From: Chthoniobacterales bacterium
Lineage (GTDB): Bacteria > Verrucomicrobiota > Verrucomicrobiia > Chthoniobacterales > JACTMZ01
DNA: 20,365 nucleotides
Reading direction: 5' to 3'
Assembly (NCBI GenBank): GCA_017853515.1
Contig: JAFMJK010000013.1
Span: 1 to 20,365 of the forward strand
The translations under genes were made by a program, and so were the position numbers. The notes under the pieces were generated by a model, which saw nothing but the letters and a program-made list of their open reading frames with translations, did not search any database and was not told the origin of the DNA. How positions within the stretch are numbered: the first letter of the stretch is position 1; every line of letters begins with the position of its first letter. Shown here piece by piece: positions 1 through 6,267 of this stretch.

Positions 1-176
1 GCGCCCACTTCTGCTCCATGTGCGGTCCGCATTTCTGCTCGATGAAGATCACCGAAGACGTCCGCAAATACGCCGCCGAGCAAGGAGTCAGCGACGAAGA
101 AGCCCTGCACGCGGGCATGGAAGAAAAGTCCCGCGAGTTCGCGGAGAAGGGCGCCGAACTTTACGCCAAAGCCTGA
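1..176 (+). CDS. thiC: Phosphomethylpyrimidine synthase ThiC, C-terminal end (partial)
   Basis: Only the last 57 codons are present, read from base 3 to the TGA at 174-176; the gene begins outside the window. The fragment opens with AHFCSMCGPHFCSMK, the C-x2-C-x4-C cluster motif that in ThiC binds the [4Fe-4S] cluster for its unusual radical-SAM chemistry. It is followed by the usual acidic, helical C-terminal tail ending in LYAKA. ThiC converts aminoimidazole ribotide into the hydroxymethylpyrimidine phosphate half of thiamine in the cytoplasm. The gene converges with sufT. Identification rests on the cysteine motif and its place near the C-terminus, which is distinctive for this family. A TPP riboswitch, if there is one, would lie upstream of the window. 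Confidence 0.93.
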   Translation, partial: AHFCSMCGPHFCSMKITEDVRKYAAEQGVSDEEALHAGMEEKSREFAEKGAELYAKA

Positions 177-182
177 GGAATC

Positions 183-329
183 TCAGACCAAGCCGAGAAA
201 TGTTTTGATTCTTCGGTAGGGGCGGCTGGCCAGCCGCCCGCAAAATATTGTAACGGCCCGCTGAGCCAGCGGGCCCTACCAACGATCAATCCTCGCGACT
301 TTTGAGGACTGGTATCAGACCAAGCCGAG
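183..329. repeat. 15-bp direct repeat bracketing the palindromic element
   Basis: The sequence TCAGACCAAGCCGAG occurs at 183-197 and again at 315-329. The right copy is the last codons and stop of sufT (read on the minus strand as KLGLV-stop plus part of the preceding codon). The left copy lies in the thiC-sufT intergenic space. The two copies enclose the GTAGGG-type double palindrome at 216-279. This could be a target-site duplication or a local duplication of the sufT end. Confidence 0.6.
216..279. repeat. GTAGGG-type double-palindrome (REP-like) element
   Basis: Two palindromes stand side by side. The first, at about 219-239, has GGCGGCTGG facing CCAGCCGCC. The second, at 255-275, has GGCCCGCTG facing CAGCGGGCC around a short centre. 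An AT-rich spacer (AAAATATTG) separates them. The whole unit begins GTAGGG and ends CCCTAC, so its ends are also inverted. It lies between the convergent thiC and sufT genes, where it could act as a bidirectional terminator or simply be a dispersed intergenic repeat. A second element with GTAGGG and hairpins lies at 17076-17126. The structure is directly visible; its family membership is inferred. Confidence 0.7.
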
Positions 330-866
330 CTTCATCCGTCCCGCCTCGCTGATCATTCCTTGGTTCCAAGGCGGGGACCAGACGAGTTCGACTTCGGCGG
401 ATTCGACGCCGGGGACGGTGAGGATGCGACTGCGCGCGTCGGCGGCAATGGTCGGACCCATGCCGCATCCCGGTGCGGTGAGGGTCATCTTCACATTGAC
501 GGTTGTTCCTCCGGATTCGCTCTTGCCGAGGATGAGGTCGTAGACGAGCCCGAGGTCGACAATGTTCACCGGGATTTCCGGATCGTAGACGTTCTTCAAC
601 TGCGCCCAAACGTCGTCCTCCTTGACCTCTCCGCCTGCGGCAACGCCTGTTTTGGGGGCTTCCTCTTTTTTATCGATCTCGATACCCAGCGCGTCGGCGT
701 CGGCCTCGGCGATGCGGGCCAAACCGGTCTGCGTGGCCACCGTGTAGGTGCCACCCAGAGACTGGGTGATAATCACGGGACTTCCCGCGGTGAGCGTCGC
801 CTCCTCACCGCTGGGAATGAGGATCGCTTTGCAGTCCCGCTTCAGGGTGATTTCACGATGGTCCAT
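315..866 (-). CDS. sufT: SufT-like Fe-S cluster assembly protein (MIP18/DUF59 family)
   Basis: A 183-residue protein. An N-terminal segment of about 65 residues (RDCKAILIPSGEEATL..) is typical of the SufT branch. It is followed by a MIP18/DUF59 domain at about 82-180 with the hallmarks YDPEIPVNIVDLGLVYD (94-110) and TLTAPGCGMGP (128-138), including the conserved Cys134. SufT proteins help mature Fe-S proteins in the cytoplasm. I start at the ATG at 866 rather than the longer frame from 902: family members begin near this point, and a -10-like TAATCT lies 7 nt before this ATG. No other suf gene is in the window. The gene is convergent with thiC, itself an Fe-S enzyme, and divergent from psd. 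Confidence 0.88.
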   Translation of the reverse strand: MDHREITLKRDCKAILIPSGEEATLTAGSPVIITQSLGGTYTVATQTGLARIAEADADALGIEIDKKEEAPKTGVAAGGEVKEDDVWAQLKNVYDPEIPVNIVDLGLVYDLILGKSESGGTTVNVKMTLTAPGCGMGPTIAADARSRILTVPGVESAEVELVWSPPWNQGMISEAGRMKLGLV

Positions 867-873
867 GAGGCAA

Positions 874-902
874 AGATTAACCGGAGCGCGGGTCGGGGCC
901 AA
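874..902 (-). promoter_or_regulatory. Putative sufT promoter
   Basis: On the minus strand, TTGGCC (902-897) and TAATCT (879-874) are separated by exactly 17 bp. The -10 box ends 7 nt before the sufT ATG, which predicts a leaderless or almost leaderless mRNA. The match to consensus is partial, and the call rests on spacing plus the same layout at other genes here. Confidence 0.4.
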
Positions 903-910
903 TCAAATGG

Positions 911-939
911 TTCCAAGCCGACAGCGGAAACGCTAATGT
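911..939 (+). promoter_or_regulatory. Putative psd promoter (weak)
   Basis: TTCCAA (911-916) and TAATGT (934-939) have a 17-bp spacer, with the psd ATG 9 nt beyond the -10 box. Each hexamer matches only three of six consensus bases. Location and spacing are the main support. Confidence 0.25.
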
Positions 940-948
940 CTTCGTTCT

Positions 949-1623
949 ATGCGCTGGCAGACACTTTGGCAGGCGAAATGGATCCTCGTTGTCCTCGCGG
1001 GTTTGACCGCCGCGGCGTGGACTTGGACGCCTTGGCTGGCGGGCGTCGGAGTTGCCCTGATCGTATTCACGCTCTACTTCTTCCGCGATCCGCGCCGGGA
1101 GATTCCCCAAGGGCCGGGCCTCTTTGTTTCGCCGGCGGACGGAAAGGTGAGCGACATCCTTGAGATGGAGGAGACCGAGGTGGCAGGCCGAAAAATGCGC
1201 CGCATCGGAATTTTTCTCTCGGTGTTCGATGTGCACGTCAACCGCGCGCCCGCGGCCGGACGCTTGGTCTACACCGCGGAACATGCAGGCACTTACCATG
1301 ACGCGCGCAGCCCGATGGCCTCGACGCACAACGCGGCGCGAACCTGGGGATTCGACTGCGACGGACAGATGATCGTGGTGCGGCAGATCACCGGCGCGAT
1401 CGCGCGCCGCATCGTCCCGTGGGCCCTGCTTGGCGACAAACTGGCGCGCGGTCAGCATTTCGGCATGATTCGCTTCGGCTCGCGCACCGAGGTTTTCCTT
1501 CCCCTCGAAGCCGCGGTCTCCGTTTCTGTCGGCGACCATGTCAAAGGCGGGTCGTCGGTTATCGCTCATTTGCCGGTTGGACAGAAACGCGTGGAGCAGC
1601 CGAAGATGGAGGTCGCCTCATGA
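949..1623 (+). CDS. psd: Phosphatidylserine decarboxylase (short, type II proenzyme)
   Basis: A 224-residue protein of the usual size for the short bacterial/archaeal-type enzyme. Hydrophobic segments at about 11-26 and 29-44 anchor it in the inner membrane. Motifs are FFRDPRR (44-50), SPADGKV (61-67), SVFDVHVNRAP (91-101) and GMIRFGSRTEVF (172-183). Gly177-Ser178 is the expected self-cleavage site that creates the pyruvoyl cofactor. Asp64 and His96 correspond to the conserved acid and histidine of the family. The enzyme decarboxylates phosphatidylserine to phosphatidylethanolamine. Its stop overlaps the pssA start (ATGA), so translation of the two consecutive pathway enzymes is probably coupled. 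Confidence 0.93.
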   Translation: MRWQTLWQAKWILVVLAGLTAAAWTWTPWLAGVGVALIVFTLYFFRDPRREIPQGPGLFVSPADGKVSDILEMEETEVAGRKMRRIGIFLSVFDVHVNRAPAAGRLVYTAEHAGTYHDARSPMASTHNAARTWGFDCDGQMIVVRQITGAIARRIVPWALLGDKLARGQHFGMIRFGSRTEVFLPLEAAVSVSVGDHVKGGSSVIAHLPVGQKRVEQPKMEVAS

Positions 1624-2453
1624 ACAAGGACAACGATCCCAACGGGGTGAAGATTTACCTCCTGCCGAACTTGATGACGGCGGGCAACCTGTTTTGCGGG
1701 TTCGCCGCGTTGATCAACATTCTCGACGCCGTGGTGCAGATCAATGCGGGCCTCGATCCCGCGGGCAAGATCCACGTCGCCATCTGGTTTATCCTCGGGG
1801 CCTGCATTTTCGATCTGCTCGACGGCCGGCTGGCCCGCCTCGGGGGCAATGAAAGCGTCTTCGGACGCGAATTCGATTCGCTCGCCGATGTGGTGTCCTT
1901 CGGCGTGGCCCCTGCGCTGCTCGTCTGGCAAATCGTGCTGCGCGATTTCGACCGCTACGGATGGCTCATCGCCTTCGTTTATCTGGCCTGCGGCACGCTA
2001 AGATTGGCGCGGTTCAACAGCATCGCCGCGCAGCAGGGCGCGTCGGACGGACCTAAGGATTTTCTCGGGTTCCCCATCCCGGCCGCCGCGGGCCTCATCG
2101 CCTCGTTGACCCTGTTCATGCTCTGGCTGGACGCGGGGCAAAAGACGATCGGCCCGTGGAAGTTCGCCTTGCCGCCGCTCATGCTCTTCCTGTCGTTCAT
2201 GATGTTCAGCAAGGTGAAATATCCCAGTTTCAAGGCGGTGAACTGGCGCACACGGCACTCCATCCCGAAATTCATGGTGACCATCGTGGTGCTGATTTTC
2301 ACCGCGATGAATTACGAGTGGATGCCGGCCATGATCTTCATCGCCTATCTGCTGTATGGACTGGCCCGCCCGCTCATCTCGCAAGCTTGGCGCCGCGAGA
2401 TCGAGGATGAGACCGAAGACGAAGAAGCGGCGGCGGAAAACCGCGGGGCCTGA
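1620..2453 (+). CDS. pssA: CDP-diacylglycerol--serine O-phosphatidyltransferase
   Basis: A 277-residue integral membrane protein with about seven to eight hydrophobic segments. The CDP-alcohol phosphatidyltransferase signature D-x2-D-G-x2-A-R-x8-G-x3-D-x3-D is complete: Asp65, Asp68, Gly69, Ala72, Arg73, Gly82, Asp86 and Asp90. PNLMTAGNLFCGF near the N-terminus is typical of bacterial type II PssA. It makes phosphatidylserine from CDP-diacylglycerol and serine, the substrate for the adjacent Psd. The start at 1620 is fixed by the ATGA overlap with psd and by GGAGG seven bases upstream. The frame stays open further upstream, but inside psd. The C-terminus is an acidic, Glu-rich cytoplasmic tail (about 262-277). 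Confidence 0.93.
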   Translation: MNKDNDPNGVKIYLLPNLMTAGNLFCGFAALINILDAVVQINAGLDPAGKIHVAIWFILGACIFDLLDGRLARLGGNESVFGREFDSLADVVSFGVAPALLVWQIVLRDFDRYGWLIAFVYLACGTLRLARFNSIAAQQGASDGPKDFLGFPIPAAAGLIASLTLFMLWLDAGQKTIGPWKFALPPLMLFLSFMMFSKVKYPSFKAVNWRTRHSIPKFMVTIVVLIFTAMNYEWMPAMIFIAYLLYGLARPLISQAWRREIEDETEDEEAAAENRGA

Positions 2454-2473
2454 TCGAAGGCGATCCCTGCCGC

Positions 2474-2502
2474 TTGCGTCTGGTTGGATCCTGTCCTTTA
2501 CT
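2474..2502 (+). promoter_or_regulatory. Putative promoter of the DUF433/DUF5615 pair
   Basis: TTGCGT (2474-2479) and TTTACT (2497-2502) are 17 bp apart, and the proposed GTG start follows after 6 nt. The hexamers match consensus only partly. The arrangement resembles the near-leaderless layout at sufT and vapB in this window. Confidence 0.35.
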
Positions 2503-2508
2503 GACCGC

Positions 2509-2700
2509 GTGGTAGCCACGGCCTACAGATATATCGTCTCAGAGGACGGCGTCCGCGGGGGGCATGCCCGGGTGGAGGGCACGCGCATCGGCGTGCACGA
2601 TGTTGTTTCCTACTTCCTTCTCGGCTCCAACATGGACGAAGTTGCCGCGCGGTTTCCCGACTTGAGCAGGGCGCAAATCTACGAGTGTCTGGCCTACTAG
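2509..2700 (+). CDS. DUF433 antitoxin-like protein, cut short by an in-frame TAG
   Basis: The frame from GTG 2509 gives 63 residues with the DUF433 pattern: YRYIVSEDGVRGG, the VEGTRIGVHDVVSYFLLG core and the helical SRAQIYECLAY. DUF433 proteins are small winged-helix or VapB-like antitoxins found beside PIN-like toxins. The TAG at 2698-2700 falls where the family normally continues with another Tyr. In the same frame after the TAG comes EDHRSEIEALALPQTAEPAA, the expected C-terminal helix, then TGA at 2761-2763, which overlaps the toxin start as GTGA. The full-length gene was therefore probably 2509-2763, and this allele carries a nonsense mutation (TAC or TAT to TAG) or a sequencing error. 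The GTG start is chosen from protein similarity and promoter spacing. Confidence 0.75.
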   Translation: MVATAYRYIVSEDGVRGGHARVEGTRIGVHDVVSYFLLGSNMDEVAARFPDLSRAQIYECLAY

Positions 2701-2759
2701 GAGGACCACAGGTCCGAGATCGAAGCGCTGGCGCTTCCGCAAACCGCAGAGCCTGCTGC

Positions 2760-3080
2760 GTGAGGTTTTTCCTCGACCACGATGTGCCGCGCCATCTGGC
2801 GGACGTGTTGCGTCGTCATGGTCATGAAGTCGAATTGGTTCCGGAGGTCATGTCGCCCGAGTCCAGTGATGAGGACGTCTTCGCCTATGCCGTGAAAAGG
2901 AAGGCGATCACGCCGACTTGCAACCGGAATGACTTTCTCGAGCTGGCACGAAGTGTCGCCCACCCTGGCCTGATTGTGCTAATTCGGCGCCGGTCAGCAC
3001 TCTCCGAAGCCGGACACCTGCTCGAGTTGCTTGGCAAGGCAGGAGCCTCCGGACTGGAAGGCAACATAAACTTCGCCTGA
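2760..3080 (+). CDS. DUF5615 PIN-like toxin-family protein
   Basis: A 106-residue protein starting at GTG 2760, which overlaps the ancestral stop of the DUF433 frame by four bases. It opens MRFFLDHDVPRHLADVLRRH, with the acidic D-x-D of the first strand. It continues with GHEVELV, a D-E-D-V-F segment and TCNRNDFLELA, the position where DUF5615 proteins carry the second acidic cluster, and ends in the PGLIVL strand. This is the usual DUF5615 (Mut7-C/PIN-like) layout, and such genes usually pair with DUF433. The role is probably a ribonuclease toxin, inferred from family only. Translational coupling to the upstream gene is likely reduced by the TAG 21 codons before the overlap. Confidence 0.8.
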   Translation: MRFFLDHDVPRHLADVLRRHGHEVELVPEVMSPESSDEDVFAYAVKRKAITPTCNRNDFLELARSVAHPGLIVLIRRRSALSEAGHLLELLGKAGASGLEGNINFA

Positions 3081-3207
3081 CAAGCTGGGCAATGTTGGCT
3101 GCTAAGTTAGAGGGCGCTTCGTTGGGCGGTATCGGAATTGCTATGGGCTTCGCATTGAACCCGATCTCGGGCAAAGCCCCTAATTAACACTCATCAACCG
3201 CGCCTGA

Positions 3208-3639
3208 TCAGAACGGAATATCGTCGTCGGACGGTTCTTCGGCCGCGGGTGCGGATTTGGCGGGTTTGCTGCCGGAGGAACGTCCTCCGCCGCCTTCGCC
3301 ACCATCACGCGAACCGAGCATCTGGAAATTCTCGCAAACCACGCGCAGTTTGGAGCGTTTTTGTCCGGTCTGTTTGTCGTCCCACGTGTCGAGTTGGAGG
3401 CGTCCTTCGACAAAAAGCGGACGGCCTTTTTTGAGGTATTCGCCGGCGATCTCCGCTTGGCGTCCCCACATGGTGACGTCGACGAAGGTCACCTCTTCGC
3501 GTTTTTCACCGCCGTCGGTGGTGTAGGTGCGATTGACGGCGAGGCCGATGTCGGCCACGGCACTGCCCTTCGGCGTGTATTTGACCTCGGGATCCCTGGT
3601 GAGATTTCCGAGGAGCATGACTTTGTTGTAGGAGGCCAT
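3208..3639 (-). CDS. ssb: Single-stranded DNA-binding protein
   Basis: A 143-residue protein. An OB fold spans about 1-110 and begins MASYNKVMLLGNLTRDPEVKY, with the conserved VTMWGRQAEIAGEYLKKGRPLFVEGRL core. A Gly/Ser-rich linker follows, then the acidic tail ending DDDIPF, which in SSB recruits replication and repair partners. The protein binds and protects single-stranded DNA as a tetramer. It is the last gene of the prs-rplY-pth-rpsF-ssb operon, 14 bp after rpsF. In many bacteria rpsR or rplI would follow ssb; here the operon ends instead against the DUF5615 gene. No Shine-Dalgarno sequence is evident before the ATG. Confidence 0.96.
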   Translation of the reverse strand: MASYNKVMLLGNLTRDPEVKYTPKGSAVADIGLAVNRTYTTDGGEKREEVTFVDVTMWGRQAEIAGEYLKKGRPLFVEGRLQLDTWDDKQTGQKRSKLRVVCENFQMLGSRDGGEGGGGRSSGSKPAKSAPAAEEPSDDDIPF

Positions 3640-3653
3640 GGGATTCGAGCGGG

Positions 3654-3962
3654 CTAGGCGGCTTGCGCCGCGGGTTTGAGTTTCTGGTAGTGCTGGAGAT
3701 GGATCACCGGATCGAGTTTCCACTTCGATTGCAGCTCGTCGATCTGCCCGGGAGTGGCATCGACGATGTAGTTCACGTAGTAGCCGCCGGTGCGTTTCTT
3801 GCTCGGGTAAGCGAAGGTGCGCTTTTCGAGGCGCTGGATTTGCTCCACTTCCACTTTGGCGGCCTTGATCTGTTTCTCGATGGAGTCGATGAGGTCGTTG
3901 GCCGACTCCTCTTTGCCCTTCGTGTTGAGCACGAGGAGAATTTCGTAACGTCGTTTGGTCAT
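3654..3962 (-). CDS. rpsF: 30S ribosomal protein S6
   Basis: A 102-residue protein of normal S6 length with the usual start MTKRRYEILLVLNTKGKEE. It has the RLEKRTFAYPSKKRTGGYYVNYIVDA core that forms the conserved beta strands, and the WKLDPVIHLQHYQKLKP end. S6 sits on the platform of the small subunit next to S18. The ATG overlaps the pth stop (ATGA), so it is probably translated by coupling within the operon. The C-terminus lacks the long acidic tail of the E. coli protein, as is common outside enterobacteria. Confidence 0.95.
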   Translation of the reverse strand: MTKRRYEILLVLNTKGKEESANDLIDSIEKQIKAAKVEVEQIQRLEKRTFAYPSKKRTGGYYVNYIVDATPGQIDELQSKWKLDPVIHLQHYQKLKPAAQAA

Positions 3963-4528
3963 AATCCTTCTTTATTGAATTCATTCATCGCCGCGGCAAG
4001 CCCCTTTTTCAAAACGCAGCGAATAGCTTCGGCGCCTCGCTCCGTGACTGAGGGCAATTCGGCCTCCTCGGCCGCGGTGAAGGGCATGAGCACGTGGTCG
4101 TGCAGCGTGACGGGCGGCGGCGGGGCCCCGATGCCGACGCGCAGGCGCGGAACGGCCTCGGTGGAGAAATGGGTGAGCACGGACTCGAGCCCATTGTGGC
4201 TGCCCGCGCTGCCCGCGGCGCGCAGACGGAGGCGTCCGAAGGACAACGCGGCATCGTCGAGCACGACGATGACGCGGTCATGCGGGATTTTGTAAAAATC
4301 GGCCAGTGAGCGGACAGCAACGCCGCTCAGGTTCATGAAAGTCGTCGGCTTGATCAGCCACGCGCCTTCGGTGCGCGAGACTTCGCCTTCGAAACGCTTC
4401 TCTTCGCGGAAGGGTTCGGTAGCCAGCGCATCGAGGACGAGCCAACCGATGTTGTGGCGCGTGCGCGCGTAGCGCGCGCCCGGGTTGCCCAAGCCGGCCA
4501 CCAGCCAAGGGGTGGAATCCGGCTCCAT
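3959..4528 (-). CDS. pth: Peptidyl-tRNA hydrolase
   Basis: A 189-residue protein with the complete bacterial Pth motif set. It has GLGNPGARYARTRHNIGW with Asn15 and catalytic His25, TFMNLSG with Asn66, the VVLDDAAL strand carrying the conserved Asp (91 or 92), and GSHNGLESV with Asn112. Pth frees tRNA from peptidyl-tRNAs that drop off the ribosome. Gene order with rplY upstream and rpsF downstream is common, and its stop overlaps the rpsF start by four bases. The gap to rplY is only 9 bp. The usual GG in GSAGGHNG is GS here (G109-S110), a mild change outside the catalytic residues. Confidence 0.95.
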   Translation of the reverse strand: MEPDSTPWLVAGLGNPGARYARTRHNIGWLVLDALATEPFREEKRFEGEVSRTEGAWLIKPTTFMNLSGVAVRSLADFYKIPHDRVIVVLDDAALSFGRLRLRAAGSAGSHNGLESVLTHFSTEAVPRLRVGIGAPPPPVTLHDHVLMPFTAAEEAELPSVTERGAEAIRCVLKKGLAAAMNEFNKEGL

Positions 4529-4537
4529 AGTGGAATG

Positions 4538-5215
4538 TTAGTCCTTCTTTCCTTCTTCCTTGGCCTCGCCTTCGGCGGGCTTCTTCTCGTTGATGACCTC
4601 GGGTTCGGTCGCGGCGCCCTCGGCGGGTGCGGCTTCTTCCGTGGTCTTCGGCTCGGAAACAAGGAAAACGGTGAGCTCTTCGTCGGCCGTGTATTTGACG
4701 CCGGGAAGCTTGGGCAGATCGCGCACGTGCAGCGCCTGGCCGAGCTCGAGCGCGGAGACGTCGACGCTGACTTTTTCGGGAAGGTCTTTGGGCAAACACT
4801 CGACTTCGATCGAGCGCAGGCTTTGCTCGAGCAGTCCGCCACCGACTTTGACACCGGCCGCTTCGCCGAGCGGCTCGATGACAACTTCGGCCAAGAGAGT
4901 CTCGTTGACCGACACGGCTTTGAAGTCGACGTGGAGGATGGCTTGGTTGACCGGGTGGTGCTGGACTTCGTTGATCAGCGCGAGGCGCGCGCCGCCTTTG
5001 CCGTCGTCCTCGATCTCGAGGTTGACGAGGATGTTTTCGCCGACGGCGTGGGAAAGAAGGTTGTCGATGGCGCGGCGCTCGAGTTGCAGCGGGGTCGGCT
5101 CGAGGCCTGTCCCGTAAAGGATGGCGGGCACGCCCTGCGCGGCTTTGACTTTTTTGACGGCGTTGCGGCCCGTGCCGGTGCGGCGCGCGGCCTTGAGACT
5201 GACGTGTTTGGACAT
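4538..5215 (-). CDS. rplY: 50S ribosomal protein L25 / general stress protein Ctc
   Basis: A 225-residue two-domain L25 (TL5/Ctc type). The 5S rRNA-binding N-domain begins MSKHVSLKAARRTGTGRNAVKKVKA, with VPAILYG and HHPVNQAILHVDF. The C-terminal beta domain carries VIEPLGEAAGVKVGGGLLEQ and LPKDLPEKVSVDVSALELG. The protein ends in a low-complexity Glu/Ala/Lys tail (about 190-225). It binds 5S rRNA in the large subunit. The frame continues upstream of 5215, but the family start is the Met at 5215. It lies 13 bp after prs, and the prs-rplY-pth order is classical. Confidence 0.94.
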   Translation of the reverse strand: MSKHVSLKAARRTGTGRNAVKKVKAAQGVPAILYGTGLEPTPLQLERRAIDNLLSHAVGENILVNLEIEDDGKGGARLALINEVQHHPVNQAILHVDFKAVSVNETLLAEVVIEPLGEAAGVKVGGGLLEQSLRSIEVECLPKDLPEKVSVDVSALELGQALHVRDLPKLPGVKYTADEELTVFLVSEPKTTEEAAPAEGAATEPEVINEKKPAEGEAKEEGKKD

Positions 5216-5228
5216 AGGGGCGGGGAGA

Positions 5229-6191
5229 CTAGGCGGGCCGCCCGTTGATTTCAAACAAAGAAGTCACGGATTCGTCGTCGTGGATGCGTTTGATCCCCTC
5301 GCCCAGAAGCCCGGCCACGGAGGAAACGGTGATTTTGCAGCCGTCCAGCTTGGGCACCGGAACACTGTCGGTGGCGATCAATTCCTTGATATCCGACCCG
5401 CGGAGGCGGTCGCCCGCCATGGCGGTGAGCGGCGCGTGGGAAACCATGGCGTAGACCTCCTTGGCTCCGGCTTTGCGGAGGATTTGGGCGGCGCCGGACA
5501 GCGTGCCGGCCGTCTCGGTGAGATCGTCGATGAGCAGGACGTTTTTGCCCTCGACCTCGCCGATGACATGCTCGGCTTCGATCTCGGTCGCACTGATGCG
5601 GCGCTTCACCACGATGGCGAGGCCCGCGCCAAGGGCCTGCGCGTAGGCCGAAGCCATTTTCACGCCGCCGACATCGGGCGAAACGACGACAAGATCGCCG
5701 ATGTTGCGCTTCTTGATGTCCTTGAGCAGGACAGGCATCGAATAAAGGTGATCGACCGGAATGTCGAAGAACCCCTGCAACTGCTGCGCGTGCAGATCCA
5801 TGGTGAGCACGCGGTTCACGCCCGAGGCGACGAGAAGGTTGGCCACAAGCTTGGCCGTGATGGGAACGCGCGGCTGGTCTTTGCGGTCTTGGCGCGCATA
5901 ACCGAAAAACGGAATCACCGCGGTGATGCGCGCGGCGCTGGCCCGGCGCGCCGCATCGACGAGGATGAGCAATTCCATCAGGTTCTGGTTGGTCGGCGGG
6001 CAGGTCGGCTGGATGATGAAGACATCTCGGCCGCGGACGTTCTCGTTGATTTTGACGAATGTCTCGCCGTCCGGGAACGAACTCACCGTGGCGTCGCCCA
6101 GAGGCACGCCGATGTAGTCCGCAATGGCATTGGCAAGTTGCGGGTGCGCGGTCCCGGAAAGGAGCCGCATTTCTGCTTTGCCGCGAAACAT
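5229..6191 (-). CDS. prs: Ribose-phosphate pyrophosphokinase (PRPP synthetase)
   Basis: A 320-residue class I PRPP synthetase. It shows SSFPDGETFVKINENVRG (37-54), the catalytic flexible loop FGYARQDRKD (96-105), MDLHAQQLQGFFD with His134, and the ribose-5-phosphate/PRPP loop DDLTETAGT (222-230). The enzyme makes PRPP from ribose-5-phosphate and ATP for nucleotide, histidine, tryptophan and NAD synthesis. The PRPP loop reads DDLTETAGT rather than the textbook DDMIDTAGT, a substitution that keeps the two Asp and the TAGT. It is the first gene of a five-gene minus-strand operon and is divergent from thiH, 76 bp away. An internal Met at residue 8 is an alternative start. Confidence 0.96.
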   Translation of the reverse strand: MFRGKAEMRLLSGTAHPQLANAIADYIGVPLGDATVSSFPDGETFVKINENVRGRDVFIIQPTCPPTNQNLMELLILVDAARRASAARITAVIPFFGYARQDRKDQPRVPITAKLVANLLVASGVNRVLTMDLHAQQLQGFFDIPVDHLYSMPVLLKDIKKRNIGDLVVVSPDVGGVKMASAYAQALGAGLAIVVKRRISATEIEAEHVIGEVEGKNVLLIDDLTETAGTLSGAAQILRKAGAKEVYAMVSHAPLTAMAGDRLRGSDIKELIATDSVPVPKLDGCKITVSSVAGLLGEGIKRIHDDESVTSLFEINGRPA

Positions 6192-6223
6192 AGACGGAGA
6201 GATTCCCCGACCGGGGGCGGGTC

Positions 6224-6235
6224 TTGCAATTGCAA
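6224..6235. promoter_or_regulatory. Perfect 12-bp palindrome between prs and thiH
   Basis: TTGCAATTGCAA is its own reverse complement and lies in the 76-bp divergent intergenic region, midway between the two starts. A -10-like TAAACT (6251-6256) lies before thiH, but its spacing to either TTGCAA (15 or 21 bp) is poor. The palindrome could be an operator or a shared promoter element. No regulator is recognised. Confidence 0.3.
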
Positions 6236-6267
6236 AAACGTAAACCGCGGTAAACTATGCCCGCATC

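Noticed and set aside
3092..3187. A 31-codon hydrophobic, Gly-rich open frame between the DUF5615 gene and ssb
   Set aside because: The predicted peptide looks membrane-like, but there is no promoter, ribosome site or family support, and a frame of this length arises easily by chance.
6192..6267. A TPP riboswitch before thiH
   Set aside because: The spacer to the divergent prs is 76 bp, too short for a full THI element plus expression platform, and its conserved CUGAGA core is not seen.
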